A DNA stretch of 64,000 nucleotides, taken from Acridotheres tristis (taxonomy: Eukaryota; Chordata; Aves; Passeriformes; Sturnidae). The stretch lies in the NCBI GenBank assembly GCA_037013685.1, contig CM072886.1, positions 63,914,933 through 63,978,932 on the forward strand, in the 5' to 3' direction. Below are positions 12,701-23,450 of the stretch, one piece after another (position 1 is the first letter of the stretch; each line of letters opens with the position of its first letter). The notes beneath the pieces were generated by a model. The model worked only from the letters and a program-made list of their open reading frames with translations. It made no database searches and was not told the origin of the DNA. A program made the translations under genes and the position numbers.

Positions 12701-15700
12701 AAGTGCTGAAAAGGGTCCAACTAATCTACAAAGCAAAGAATTAATTCAGTGAATTTGTTTTTCAAGAGATAAGCACTAGGGAGTTTGTAAAGAACACTCA
12801 TACTTGATGCTCTTGTGGTACTGCAAATATAATTTGAAGTGACTATAAAAAGTAGGCAGTGTTCTCAATGCAGCTGAAAATTCTAAAATTCTGCAATGTA
12901 AACAGGAAATCCTGGCTTTGTAAGTAGTGGTGCCTACAACCCATCAGGACTATACACCTCTTCCTTCCATAAAAAAGAAGTTGGATCAGCTGGACAACGG
13001 ATACAGCTAGCACCTCTTGGTGCACCTGTATCAGGTAAGAAATATTCTTTTACTACTCATAGCCAGGACAAAGAGAAATGTTCATTTCCCATGCTTCCTA
13101 AGACATGTATTAGCCCTGGGTAAGGTTTTCCTCAAGTTTTGTAAATAAAATTGTAGGGAATAAATTCTTCTTAATACAAGTGAACTGCACATAGGTGCCT
13201 AGAGGCTGTCTTAATAGAGACACTACTGCTACTAATATTTGTTAGAAAATAATTACAAAAGGTGCAAAGAAGATTTGGACCATTTGTTAAATTACTGCTC
13301 ATTAGTGGTGATGGGCTAATCAGACTTGTAAAACCATGTAACTCCACAACTCTATAGTAAGTGGTCATGTAGTTGGGACTCCATTCATTTGTTAAAAACA
13401 ATGTGAAATCTGTTCTGGATGTAACTGTTACCTTGGATCCCCTGCAGTGATGGTGACATTCTGAGCACCTTCTTCACCGTTATGTATCCTGATTCAGAGA
13501 AGATGAACAGGAGTGCTCAGGATGCAGGAGAAACTGGTTTGTGAGTGAAGATTTAGAGCTGTTGTCCACACCCAGCAGCTCACTTCTCTAGTTACTTCAG
13601 AGGAAATAGCAAGGCCCTAAACCAATGGTGAATTGTTTAACCAAAGGGCCCATGGCAGACCAATCTGATATGGTCTTGCTTAATAATCTTGTCTTTTTGC
13701 TGACATGCTCCTTTGAGTTGCCTCTTCTTAAGAACTTGCAAGTGGCTTCAGAGAACTGAAGCAAGAGGGAAAGAAGGAGATCACACACACACACACACAT
13801 ATATAATATGGTTAGATTTATGCATATTCTGTGTCTGACTTGATCAGAAGCCCACCAAGGAAGGCTGGAGCTGCACTTTATTTTCTTACTGATTCATTGC
13901 TGAAACACAACTGCGAGAGTTGATTTGTCACAATGCATGTATCGGGAACTTCACAGGAGGACAAAATCACATGTGGTGTTCCAAAGGAAGTAGTCTGTAA
14001 TTAGAAATGGAATATGTGTAGTACAATGTGTAGTAGAAGTCAGAAAGGCTGGCAGATAGAGATCAGTTAAGATACTCTTCCATGTCCTGGAGAAGAACAA
14101 GAATCCTATCGTTTAAACCACTCGTATTTACCTGAAAGTCTTCAGACTTGTATGGGAAGAGAGAGAAGATAAGAACATAGCAAATGGCAGGTTTGATCTC
14201 CTAGATGTATTTGAACATTAACATTTTTGGTGACCCTTTGCTTTATATTATCCAAAATGTAGTAAGTTATGCTCTCAATTGTTTTTGCTCTTTTAATTTT
14301 TTCTGTTAAATTTTTTAGTGCCATAATTTTAAATAATTTAATGTAGCATACAAGATCAATTTTTCTGAGGAAAATACCAGGAAAAGTGACCTTTATTGCC
14401 AAGATAGTGCAGGCTGGAATAATACTTGCTGATGGAAGATAGGGAATGCCAGTCTACAGTAAAAATAAACAGTTTTCAAAGAGGTCAGGGAGACCTGACC
14501 CCCAGCTTCAGCTCCTTGATGGTTCCCCTTTTTAAATGTCTTGCTCCTCACCTGTTCCTTAACAGGTTCAATCCACTGCTGAAAAATGCTACCAAAAACA
14601 GGTGGCTTTCTCTAAGAAACTGAATGATACCTAGCCACCCATTCAGTTTAAATGTTAAATTTTGTTTTAAAGAGTATCAGTACATAATAAGACTAAACTT
14701 CAAAAGGGGGAATGGAAGGGGCAGGATTTATCTTAGGAACGGTAAGGAAACAAGGGAAAGGTATAGCAGGAGTCTGGATAAAAGGGGTCCTGGCTGGCTG
14801 ATTTTAAAGACTTGAGGAAATGGCCGAATTAGTCATGAACATGAAGAAATGTCAGCCCCTGCAGCAGGGCAATTACTTTAATCACATGAAACATGAGGAA
14901 GTAGCAACTACCTGAAATGTCAAAAGGGGAAATCTGAATAGGAAGGCCAGAAATACATTAGTGTGCTACTGCTAGTGCCTGAGATCAGGTGGGTGCCAAT
15001 ATTAAGAGAAAAAAAAAAGCCTTCAAACTTGGAATAAATCCTAGGAAATCAATGGAGAAATGGGAAATGTAGCAAAGACTTACCACCAAGTACACCTGGA
15101 ATTCTGAGCTAAGCATGAGGGAAATAAAAGGTATAAAATCTCAAATAGAGTAAGAGGGCCTCCAGAAGTTGTCTTTCCGTCTAAGCTGTCTGAATCTTAA
15201 TATTCAGTGTTATAATGACATGCTTATTTAAATATTTGAGATAGAAGAAAGAACACTTTCATACTGTACCAGTTTTGTAATAGGAGATACAGACTTGTAG
15301 ACATTTGCATCAGTTTTTCCACTGAATTTCATTCTCAGTGGTTTTTTTGAGGGATTGCTGCAAAACAACTAATCAGTAGGTGAGAATAATACACACAAAC
15401 TATTGGAAGAAATAACCTTATCTGAAACCAAGCATAGAGAGCATGGTCTCAGGCACATAGTGACTCTTGGGGTTGTCCTGTGTGGGGCAGGAGTTGGACT
15501 CTACATCCTTGTGGGTCCCTTCCAGAGTGTTTTATGACATATAAAAGACCTAAGCATCTTGCTACATTAGCATCCTTGAGTACCATAAGTCATCTCTAAG
15601 CTCTCATTCTTTTCTCTGTAGAGGTATATAAAGTACCTTTTTAGTCATAATTAATTCTGAGTTCTTGTTCCTTTCAGATTATTCCTGGAAAAATAAGGCT

Positions 15701-15829
15701 GCTCGTCCTCCATTGCCAGGTCCTACTTTCAATGCAGCAGGAAAAAACATGAATATCTTAACTCGCCCCCCAGTTCAGCGAATACATGGGAGAACAGACT
15801 GGGTGGCCAAATATGGAGGGAACAGATAG
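3600..15829 (+). CDS. MAK: MAK, male germ cell-associated Ser/Thr kinase, 3' part (8 coding exons)
   Basis: MAK belongs to the RCK kinase family with CILK1/ICK and MOK. It acts in cilia and flagella, limits ciliary length and is needed for photoreceptor axonemes; human mutations cause retinitis pigmentosa (family knowledge). Eight exons join in one open frame: 3600-3767, 5284-5598, 6625-6815, 7339-7469, 9386-9517, 11362-11436, 12906-13034 and 15678-15829. All have AG/GT junctions with compatible phases and total 1293 nt, or 430 residues plus stop. The first exon carries the end of the kinase domain (motif [12 protein letters not shown], subdomain XI). The second is Pro/Gln-rich. Later exons keep MAK landmarks such as [37 protein letters not shown] and the C-terminal [11 protein letters not shown]. 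The 5' exons, promoter and catalytic residues lie left of the window. Identification rests on remembered family sequence, but agreement runs through every exon. Confidence 0.97.
5284..5598 (+). CDS. MAK: MAK coding exon, end of kinase fold and Pro/Gln-rich linker
   Basis: This exon has 315 nt (105 codons) and is phase 0 at both ends. The acceptor is ttcttctgcag and the donor is CCTgtaagt. It starts with [17 protein letters not shown] and then becomes rich in Pro, Gln, Lys and Glu, a low-complexity linker typical of the non-catalytic MAK tail. Mammalian MAK has the matching exon after TASQ. Confidence 0.96.
6625..6815 (+). CDS. MAK: MAK coding exon with RRRWGQT motif
   Basis: This exon has 191 nt, enters in phase 0 and leaves two bases (AG) of a split codon. 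Its acceptor follows a T-rich tract ending atag, and the donor is AGgtatgt. It encodes the conserved basic and acidic stretch [20 protein letters not shown] followed by SKKPS, matching the mammalian tail. Confidence 0.95.
7339..7469 (+). CDS. MAK: MAK coding exon ending QSRYLPG
   Basis: This exon has 131 nt. One base completes the split Ser codon, 43 codons follow and one base is left over. The acceptor is gatttttcag and the donor is Ggtaagg. The N-terminal half is Ser/Gly-rich and poorly conserved. The end, [11 protein letters not shown], is the recognisable MAK motif. Confidence 0.95.
7835..8118 (+). mobile_element. CR1 LINE 3' end
   Basis: This shows the typical CR1 3' terminal sequence: a gtgagggtggttgaggcactgg stretch, the catggcagggccattggaac block and a tail of aaaccattctgtgatttta. 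It lies in a MAK intron and is 5'-truncated, as most bird CR1 copies are. Confidence 0.85.
9386..9517 (+). CDS. MAK: MAK coding exon with TWSNQLF motif
   Basis: This exon has 132 nt, phase 2-in and 1-out. The acceptor is ttttctaag and the donor is ACAGgtaaaa. It encodes [15 protein letters not shown], then [11 protein letters not shown], which aligns with the mammalian WSNQLFPKSL segment. Confidence 0.95.
11098..11135. repeat. Short tandem repeat, about 18-nt unit
   Basis: The unit tattgttggtaaatcgta/cata occurs about two and a half times within a MAK intron. Confidence 0.6.
11362..11436 (+). CDS. MAK: MAK 75-nt coding exon (PIEKLSC)
   Basis: This exon has exactly 75 nt (25 codons net) between acceptor cttgtctacag and donor AAAGgtaact. 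It encodes [13 protein letters not shown] and KLEDPKG. Because it is a multiple of three with matching phase on both sides, it could be skipped without a frameshift. From memory it aligns with the canonical mammalian tail ([14 protein letters not shown]). Confidence 0.93.
12287..12304. repeat. 18-nt perfect palindrome
   Basis: GTACATGTATACATGTAC is its own reverse complement. It lies in a MAK intron within a TACATG-rich run. Confidence 0.75.
12906..13034 (+). CDS. MAK: MAK coding exon with [16 protein letters not shown]
   Basis: This exon has 129 nt between acceptor gtaaacag and donor TCAGgtaaga. It encodes a Gly/Ser/Tyr-rich stretch followed by [17 protein letters not shown], strongly MAK-like. 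The acceptor has a weak polypyrimidine tract, but the reading phase and protein match fix it. Confidence 0.94.
13782..13799. repeat. (CA)9 microsatellite
   Basis: A CA dinucleotide run is followed by an AT-rich run, in a MAK intron. Confidence 0.9.
15455..15545 (+). mobile_element. Short CR1 LINE 3' fragment
   Basis: The stretch gttggactctacatccttgtgggtcccttcca followed by a tatgac-like tail resembles a CR1 3' end. It sits about 130 bp before the last MAK exon and is short and diverged. Confidence 0.5.
15678..15829 (+). CDS. MAK: MAK terminal coding exon and stop codon
   Basis: The acceptor is ttcctttcag. The exon encodes [18 protein letters not shown], then [18 protein letters not shown] and TAG at 15827-15829. 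The C-terminal [11 protein letters not shown] is the hallmark end of vertebrate MAK. Confidence 0.96.
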
Positions 15830-17185
15830 AAAATACCATCCTGTGTGGATATTACATGCTCAGTGTTCAGTCCTCCTGCACTTGGAAACCTGAAAAGCCT
15901 ATTTGCTCCAGCTTTTCCTAAGACTATGCAACAGTAAAGAAAAAAATAGACCTTGTGTTCTGTTACCTGTATAGTACATATATTACCATGTAAAATACTG
16001 GCTGTAAAGTAGGATACAATGAAGTATTGTACAACAAATATTGCCAAAACTGAGAAGCAGATTTCACCTGATGTTTTCTGTAGATAGATCTTTTCTTGTA
16101 CTCTTTGGAACAACTAGGGTTAGGGCTGTTCATCCAGTGCAACATGTGCTGCTGGGATGTGCTTGAAGCACACAAGTAGCACGAAGAAGGGCTGAAGCAG
16201 AGCAGCACCAGGCTTCCAGGTGTTAGGCTGGTTCCTCAGCAGGAAGATGAGAGTGAAAGCACAGATCTGGCTTTGTGAAGAACATCAGTCTCCTGCAAGG
16301 ATTTCAGAACTCACTTGTAACTGAGAGTTACTCAGGGTCTGTAAGGTGCAAATATTCACATAGCAATGAGAACTGAAACCCTTGTAAGTAGGACATAGGC
16401 AATCCACTGATAGATACTACACAAGGAAGGTCTAGAAATAGGGCTGGTAGAGGGCTGTTGAATGCAATATTGGAAAATAGCTAAACAAGTACTGAATACT
16501 ACTTACCAAGCTATGAAGTGAAGCCTAACAATCAGATTCTGCTGTTTTAATTAACTTGTTGCCATTTTTTGGTCAAAGATCTGTAGAGATTTATCTCTGT
16601 CCTGTCAAGAGAGTGTCACAATAACCTTTTAAAGAGCCTAAATCACTGCGGTCTGTCAGTCATTTTAAGGGAGAATTAGCCAAAAATGCCTAAATTATTA
16701 CTAAACTCTTGTTCCTACATATCTTTATTGAGTGATCAGACTAAACTACAGAGTTTCAATAGGCTACATGAGGAAGAATATTGGTCTGTTCTTCAAAGAC
16801 ACCGCTTTCTGTTTTAGAACTTAAAGGCCAACTTAGGTACCTGAAAACACAGACAAAACTTTAATAATTCAATATGCCACTGTTTATATGTTCATTTAGT
16901 ACCTTCCCCAGCTTTTATGCTTTTATAATAATATTGCCCAAAGGATTTTGCAATGTACAGTAAATTGTTTATTAGGATGTTGAACTGGGCTACTTCTGTT
17001 AACAACATTTAGAATAAATGCTTTAGACTTTATAGTAACATTAAACTTGCCATTTTAAAGTACAAACTGAATATGCTTTTTAAAGATGTAAAGTTGTTAA
17101 TGATGACTTCAAGCATTGTAAAAAAAAAATTATTTGTATGGCTTTTATAAATGGATATTAAAGTTTAAACTCCTGTTGTTGACCC
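15830..17185 (+). other. MAK: MAK 3' UTR (probable extent)
   Basis: Sequence after the MAK stop is AT-rich with no coding signal. Possible poly(A) signals are AATAAA at about 17013-17018 and ATTAAA at about 17156-17161. The second is followed by GT-rich sequence, so cleavage near 17.18 kb is the best guess. A further AATAAA near 17.55 kb could give a longer form. Confidence 0.6.
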
Positions 17186-17199
17186 AATGTGTCATAGGG

Positions 17200-19700
17200 A
17201 TTACATTAACTTCCTGGAAAGCAATTTAATCTAAAACAGTTGTACCAAAAAGTCAAATATTTTGTTAGGAAAATCGCACCTTAAGAAAACACCACTTTTT
17301 TTTTAATACTTGTAGAGCTATGCAAGGATAGGGCTGTCTGGTTAACAATGTACTAGGGAGTTTAATTAAATTGCTACTGGTCTAGGAGTAAGTATTTCTC
17401 TTTCCCTTAGTACTAAGTGATGCCTCTATGCTACTTAAATGCATCTTAATTTAACTGTAGAACATATCTGTAACTTGCTATGGCAATGAAGGACACCCTC
17501 AGACAGTTTGTAACAAGCATAAAAGCTATGATTTTATAATTAAAAAACAAAATAAATTAATCACTTGTCTCTAGTGTGTGATGCCAATGACAGTGAAAAT
17601 CACAGCCTGGTCAAGGAATTAACCAATAATGTGCTCATAGCTCACGTGTCTGTGAGTCCCCTTAGAGCAGAAAAACAAATGGGTACTGTTTATGGCATTA
17701 AATATGGTTAGAAGAAACATGCTGTCCTTGTCGCATGCTAATGAACCTTGAAAGGGCTTTGACATAACCAGATCAGTCTTTACGTGTCCACAAGCAAAGC
17801 ATAACAAGCGTTGAAAAATTATTGTTGCAAACAGCAAAAAAAGGCTAACAGGCTTTGTATAATCATTTAAGTCTGACTTGTTGGTACACATGGGACTGCT
17901 AGTGCAGAAATGCTTAAAAAAAATTAGTCTAATAAAATTTCAAAGGCGTAAAAAGCATGTAAGCTAAGATTTTTGCCTTGTCCCTTTGCCTGTATTACTG
18001 CTGTTTCTCCTGAGCATAAGCGTTCTACCACAAGTTCTAAATGACTTCTACAAGCAGTTCTCAAGTCAACCTATTGCTTTCCAAAGCTAAGGAAATAACA
18101 GCAAGGGTTCACACTTTGATCTAAAAGTTTAAAAGCTTACCAGTCCGGTTTTCTGCTTTCTATTGTCTTTATTATGTTAAAGACAACTGCAATCCAAATT
18201 CACAAGTTACCTGATTTGAGACCAGCATTATACAATTACAAAACTGCTGGGTCATGACTGTTCTCAGTTTATTTCAGGAGATGCAGTTATATTTGCATCC
18301 TACTCTTACAGAGGAAAACTGCTTCAACAGTAGCATGAAGAAGCAAAAAATCCCCCATAAAGCAGTTTAAAGAGAAGTGTCTTAAATGCTAATGTCTGCC
18401 TTACTAACTTTTTCAAATTAGAACAAAGACATGGAGAAACCTGCCCACCAATGCTACACACTTAAAAGAATGACATACTAACAAACCATCTGCCATCCTG
18501 CACACCCCTTATTTCTATGCAGGGAGGTAGGAGAGAAATGTAAATACAGGTGAACACCTGAAGCTGAGCTCTGCAGGGTGAATAAAGGCTCTAAGAAGAT
18601 GCTCTGAGCACAGTTCCCATTCCAGATCTGTCTGTGCTCAAGCCAGCTCTGACCCAAGTTTTCTGGCCTGGGACCAGGCTGCTGATACTCTTTTGCTGGA
18701 GCTGCACCCGTTCCTGGCCATGTCCCTGCAGATCTGGAACTCAGTCTGATTGACCTGGCGTCCTGGCTTGACCTCAGCCCTGCCTCATCCCTGTGACTTG
18801 CCTGGCAAACCACTGCCCTGCTGGCAGAGCCTGGCTGTGGCCACTGGCCCAGCTCTGCGCCTCCTGCTCACGCAGCACAAGGTCACTGCCCTGCCTGTTT
18901 TGCTGCGACAAGGGAGGAGGGAAGAAAAACCACAGGATGTGACCCTCCTGCCAAGTTACTACCCTGATACTCAGAGAATTCTGAGCAACTGCAGAGGCTC
19001 ACCAATCTAATGGACCAGCCCTCTTGCTTCCATCTCTCTCAGTACCAGGCACCAAAGAAAGAAGGTTGAAGAAATTGAAGCTCAGGATCTGTGCAAAAAG
19101 GGACATAAGTTAAATGAGACCAGAAAAGGGATACATTACCATCCATGTGTCTCTTCCAGGATATTTCTCTATGGAAGGTTTATATTTAGAATGATTTCAG
19201 GCATTAAGGGAATCAACTGAGGACAAAGACTGATCAAATAAGCCCTTTGGTCTTTAAATAAACTTTCATACAGTATTTTCTACATCAGAAATAGATTATC
19301 CCCTAAGGAAAAACAAACAAACAAATTAAAAAAGAACCTAATCCCAAACTAAAAACTTTAATACACTTATCTGAATATGTGGTCTGTATGCTTTTGCGTT
19401 CTCCCTCCCAGTTCAGATTCTTATATTTACAAGTTACTAGATTCAGGGATAGAACAGATTATTTATATAATTCATGCTCACAAATATATCCTGCCAGTCT
19501 GCAGGAAAGGCACCAAACTGTATCAGTCCAGATGAACAATTAGAGACAAAATACACTGTGTAGAACACGAAAGTTTGCAATAATAATTTCTTAGTTTATT
19601 TAAAATAACATTTTAATAAAGCTGTGCCTATAATTCAGCATTACCAAATAAAGCATATTTTTGATTTATAAGTAGTAATCTGTAGAAGTGAAATGAATGA
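17200..19700. other. MAK-TMEM14 intergenic space
   Basis: The space between the two convergent genes is mostly AT-rich unique sequence. A GC-rich patch at about 18.60-18.99 kb holds overlapping open frames on both strands without recognisable protein. It may be an unidentified repeat. Confidence 0.55.
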
Positions 19701-19719
19701 CATATAGCTGAGCTTACAT

Positions 19720-20295
19720 GTGATTGCAAGGCATGAGAAAACATTTATTGCATTACAACAGAGCCTTGACAGCCGGCTCCATGACTGTGTTTTGTGGGAC
19801 CAGGTTCAAACACATAGTGTTGGGAGAACAAACCTCCTGACTGACAAACACTGTGAATGGATAAGCTGGCATGGAAAGGGAGATGGAACATCATAAACAT
19901 GTTTATTGTATTAATTGCTAGTGACAAATTGGTTTCAGAGGTATACATGATTTTAGAAGGACAAGTCAGATGTGCATTTAAGCTTCAGTCCTGGAAATAT
20001 CTGAATGCAAGGGCCAGGAGGTTTTTGTTAAAAGTAAGTTGCAGGACCAGAAGCTAAACTAATGCTATACTCATATTTTCTTGCTTGCTTTCAGAGCAGA
20101 AAATGTTAAAACAAATACCATGACAAGGGCTCTCTGTGTCAGTCCTTTAAAAATACAACCCACGTGCATTAGGATATGAAAAATACAACGCACAGGTAGC
20201 AGTGCCTTTTCCACTTATGTGCAGCACATTTAGGCAGTTGCATTTTTGGGCTTCTCAGTCATGTGTCTTCAAGTCACTTGATGCAGATTTATAGC
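19720..20295 (-). other. TMEM14C: TMEM14 3' UTR (probable)
   Basis: Sequence after the stop has no coding signal. AATAAA on the minus strand at 19749-19744 would place cleavage near 19.72 kb. A second AATAAA lies near 19.60 kb. Confidence 0.5.
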
Positions 20296-20347
20296 TTAAT
20301 AGGTTTTTTCCATCATCTGCAATCCAAGCCGTCCAACCATCAGTAAA
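20296..20347 (-). CDS. TMEM14C: TMEM14 coding exon 4 and stop
   Basis: The acceptor is ccacag. The exon encodes [17 protein letters not shown] and TAA at 20298-20296. LLMVGRLG matches the end of TMEM14C proteins. The polypyrimidine tract is weak. Confidence 0.9.
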
Positions 20348-23095
20348 CTGTGGAACAGAATAGTTGTTATAAAAAGAGGGAGGTGGAGGCAAAAATCCCA
20401 TAAAGAAGAAGAAGGAAGAAAACATTGACATAATTTCATTTAGCTGAACACCACCACAAGATTTCATTTTTCACAGAACTTACCATGTAACATTTTTAAA
20501 ACAATATAATCCACAAATAAGTTCAATAAAATGTCCATTCAATAATATAGACGAGAACAAAGGACAGAGGGTTACCTGGCACCAGCAATAATCCCAGGCA
20601 TTGCCTTTTTGGAGTTGTAAAATCTCATTCCCATAACAGCAGACAAGGTGCCAGACGCCACTGTTGAAAAGAAGCCCAATCAGAACCATTTGACACAGAA
20701 ATGCCAGCACATCATTGCCACACTTGGACACTGAGCAGCACCAACCAAACAGACCTACACGTACAGACAGGAATGCCGCCCTCTGTGAGTAAAAAATCTG
20801 ATTTTCTTCAGCTTCAAAGCTTCATTACAAGCTTCCCAGCAGCTTTGGTAAGCACACTCCACTGCTCACCAGAAGCGAGGAGATCCCACCAGGGCTGAGA
20901 CGCCGGTCTGATCACACACAAACTCTAATCCTCTGAACTGGTCACTAGCTCTCCCTCAACCTTTATTTACAAAAAAATGATTACTCCCTCGAACACAGGC
21001 AAGCTCAAAACTACCAGAAAGCTGGGATGGTGACAGTATTTGCTACGTGGAAGGTAAATATTATTTACACTTCCAATTTCTCTGCGACATTCTGAACTGG
21101 GAAGTGGCACTAAATACTACAGCTGGAAAGAAAACAACCCCATTTGAAAATTATTAGAAAACAGAAAGCAATCCAAAGGATGAAACTGAAAGAGCAATCA
21201 ACATCTTAGACACTACTCCAAATTATTTTATCTGTAAATGTGGAGAAGGAATCTCATCAACATTCACATGAAATTTACAGGGCCATTGTTTCTTTGAAGA
21301 AGTAAGGGAGGTGGAAGTGCCATATACCTTTTCCCAAAGCCTCAAGTCTGCATCAGACAGGGTAAAAGGTATTCTAGAGATCCTCTGTCAAAGTTCTATT
21401 TCTGCATTTCTACCCCTGATGTAGTGGGACTAACTTACAGCTCTGCAGGAGCTACAGCTGCATGTCAGAAGGAGGGCTGAGGAGGAATGATGGATGGATG
21501 GATGGATGGATGGATGGATGGATGGATGGATGGATGGATGGATGGATGGATGGAGAGCTGTACTAGACTGTCACACACCTCTGCTTTCAAGAGGTCCATT
21601 TGAAAGCACTTCACACATCACATCAGGATATAAAAAATCTGCTCATCCCTCTTCCATGACGCTGCCTAAAAATCTGTGCCAGAGATGCACAGCACTCCCA
21701 TAGCATGTCAGAGTGGAAGGACAGTTCACAAATGGAAATTGTGCTTTGCATTGAGCTGCATTCTATGTTTCATTCCTTACCACAAGGCTGGTCCTCTACA
21801 GTAGCTTCATAGAGCCTTTCAGCACATTAGACCTATTGCTTTAAAATAGTCTTAAATCACTGTAAAGCTATAGTATCATAGCACTAGTAACATTATGGAG
21901 TAGTTACAGAACTAGCAGGATCCTCAAGAAGTCATCCAGGATACCCTAGTGCCTAAAGTGCCACCTGATAGTGGTTTAACCAGATTACACTCCTGCAGCA
22001 AAGGAACTCCCTAAGGTTCACCTGAGTGCTTCATAATACTTTCCACAGTGATTTCATCCTTCTCCTTCCCCTGAAGAGTTAACCGCAAGCTTAACACCCA
22101 CAACTTCTTGTAAGTTCTACTGTAAGCAAGCAGAGTAGACCACTGCCTCTTTTCTTTTACATCCTGTTTCTTCCAGAGTGTACGATGCATTGGAACATGC
22201 ACTGCTCCTGAGATGCTTGTGCAAACCAGGGTTCCATAAGGCCACATACCACCTGTCACAGTGCTGTCACTACTGCAAAAATAGTGCTTATTCCACCACC
22301 ACAGGCTAAAAACACTGCTTCACAACCAAAAATTTTCCACGTATGTTTCCTCCACCTAATGTGTTGGTTTAACATAGTATCTAATCTGGCAGAGGAGACA
22401 GGTATTTCTCACCAACTCTGCATTCAAACGGGACAATCCAGGTCTTCAACCCAGGTATCGTCCTCTTACACAAACACCTCCTGGCTTTGGGCAGGAGGCC
22501 CTGCCGCCACTTAAAACATTTGTATAGGTAAAAGGACACAGGGCAGCTGAAACATTCTAGGAAAAAAAGAGTACTGTTCCCACCGCTACCAGTAACACTC
22601 AGTACTCGGCTGCCGAGCACACTTACCGAGGGAAAGCCACACATTCTTCGGATCTTTGGACTGCTGGTAAGCGCCTAGTCCCGCTAAGCCGCCGAACAGA
22701 AGCCCGGCAGCTAGAGAAGGGACGCTGCCTTGAATAAAAAATAAAGCAGTCAGCGGAAGAGCACGCACAGGGTCAGCCTGCACACCAAACGAAAGCACTT
22801 CGCGACTTTCCCTTACTAGCAAATCCACAAAACCAACCTAAGCAAAGCATTAGGGGTTAGGCTGTGGGGTTTGAGGAGGTTTTTTAAGACATTTTGCGAG
22901 CACCGTTTCGGTGGCAACAAGGATTTAGCGGGACTGGCGGGGTCGCTGCCGGCAGCGGCCCCGGAGCGCGGCGGAGCTGAGCGGGCACGGCCGGGACAGG
23001 GACGGCCACCAGCACCCACCTGCCTTGGCGTAGCCCACGACACCGCCCGTGGCCACCAGCGCCGCGTAGCCGAAGCCCAGCCAGTCGTACTCCAT
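20296..23095 (-). CDS. TMEM14C: TMEM14C-like mitochondrial inner-membrane protein, complete (4 coding exons)
   Basis: The exons are 23095-23020 (start ATG), 22728-22627, 20660-20576 and 20347-20296 (stop TAA). They sum to 315 nt, or 104 residues, close to the usual 99-114 of the family. All junctions are GT-AG and the phases match. The protein starts [18 protein letters not shown], continues with the family signature [17 protein letters not shown], then [14 protein letters not shown] and [11 protein letters not shown]. These make about four short hydrophobic segments rich in small residues. TMEM14C helps carry protoporphyrinogen IX into the mitochondrial matrix for haem synthesis in erythroid cells (family knowledge). 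The sequence is nearer TMEM14C (SGTL, MGMRFY) than TMEM14A. Birds may have one gene where mammals have B and C, so the letter is less certain than the family. The gene is tail-to-tail with MAK, as in human. Confidence 0.93.
20576..20660 (-). CDS. TMEM14C: TMEM14 coding exon 3
   Basis: This exon has 85 nt between acceptor cttttcaacag and donor GCCAGgtaacc. It encodes [20 protein letters not shown] and then MPGIIAGA, a transmembrane hairpin region. The correct frame is overlapped by a longer but meaningless frame. Confidence 0.93.
21491..21554. repeat. (TGGA)16 microsatellite
   Basis: Sixteen uninterrupted TGGA units lie in the long TMEM14 intron between coding exons 2 and 3. It is likely polymorphic. 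Confidence 0.95.
22627..22728 (-). CDS. TMEM14C: TMEM14 coding exon 2 (family signature)
   Basis: This exon has 102 nt between acceptor tttattcaag and donor CTCGgtaagt. It encodes [19 protein letters not shown], then [23 protein letters not shown] is the most diagnostic motif of the TMEM14 family. Confidence 0.95.
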
Positions 23096-23450
23096 CTGCG
23101 GGCAGCAGCGAACACCCGCGCAGGGCAGGGCAGGGTACGGCAGGGCCGACCTTGGGCCGCTCTCCCTCCGTCCCTCCCGGGCCCGGGGCCGCCTCCCGGA
23201 GGTCCCGCCCGCCGCCCGTGACGGCACCCGGGGAGGGCCGGGCCGTGGCCGTGCTGGCTAGGCTCCGGGGGGATTTGCTTGGTTGACTGCCCATCAGTAG
23301 CGCAGGTGGAAAGTTAGAAGGGAAGCAGAAACACCCACCTCCCCTTTTCCTCACAGGCACTGCCGCGGGGGAAAGGGGAGGTTGCGGTCGGGCCGTAGCG
23401 CCTCTCCTCGCACTCCTGCCGTGCCCTAGCAGGTCTGTCCTGGAGCTGGC
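22880..23450 (-). promoter_or_regulatory. CpG island promoter of TMEM14
   Basis: This is a GC- and CpG-dense segment in otherwise AT-rich surroundings. It covers the TMEM14 start exon and upstream sequence, with GC boxes such as cccgcccgccgccc near 23.2 kb. No TATA box is obvious, consistent with a housekeeping-type promoter. Long open frames on both strands follow from the GC content and are not genes. Confidence 0.75.
23020..23095 (-). CDS. TMEM14C: TMEM14 coding exon 1 with start codon
   Basis: The ATG is at 23095-23093 and the donor is GCAGgtgggt. The exon encodes [25 protein letters not shown] and a split Gly. The bases just before the ATG (ctgctgcccgcag) look like a splice acceptor, so a non-coding first exon probably lies upstream in the CpG island. 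Confidence 0.92.

Noticed and set aside
21494..21703. Plus-strand frame with MDGW repeats
   Set aside because: It is only the translation of the TGGA microsatellite.
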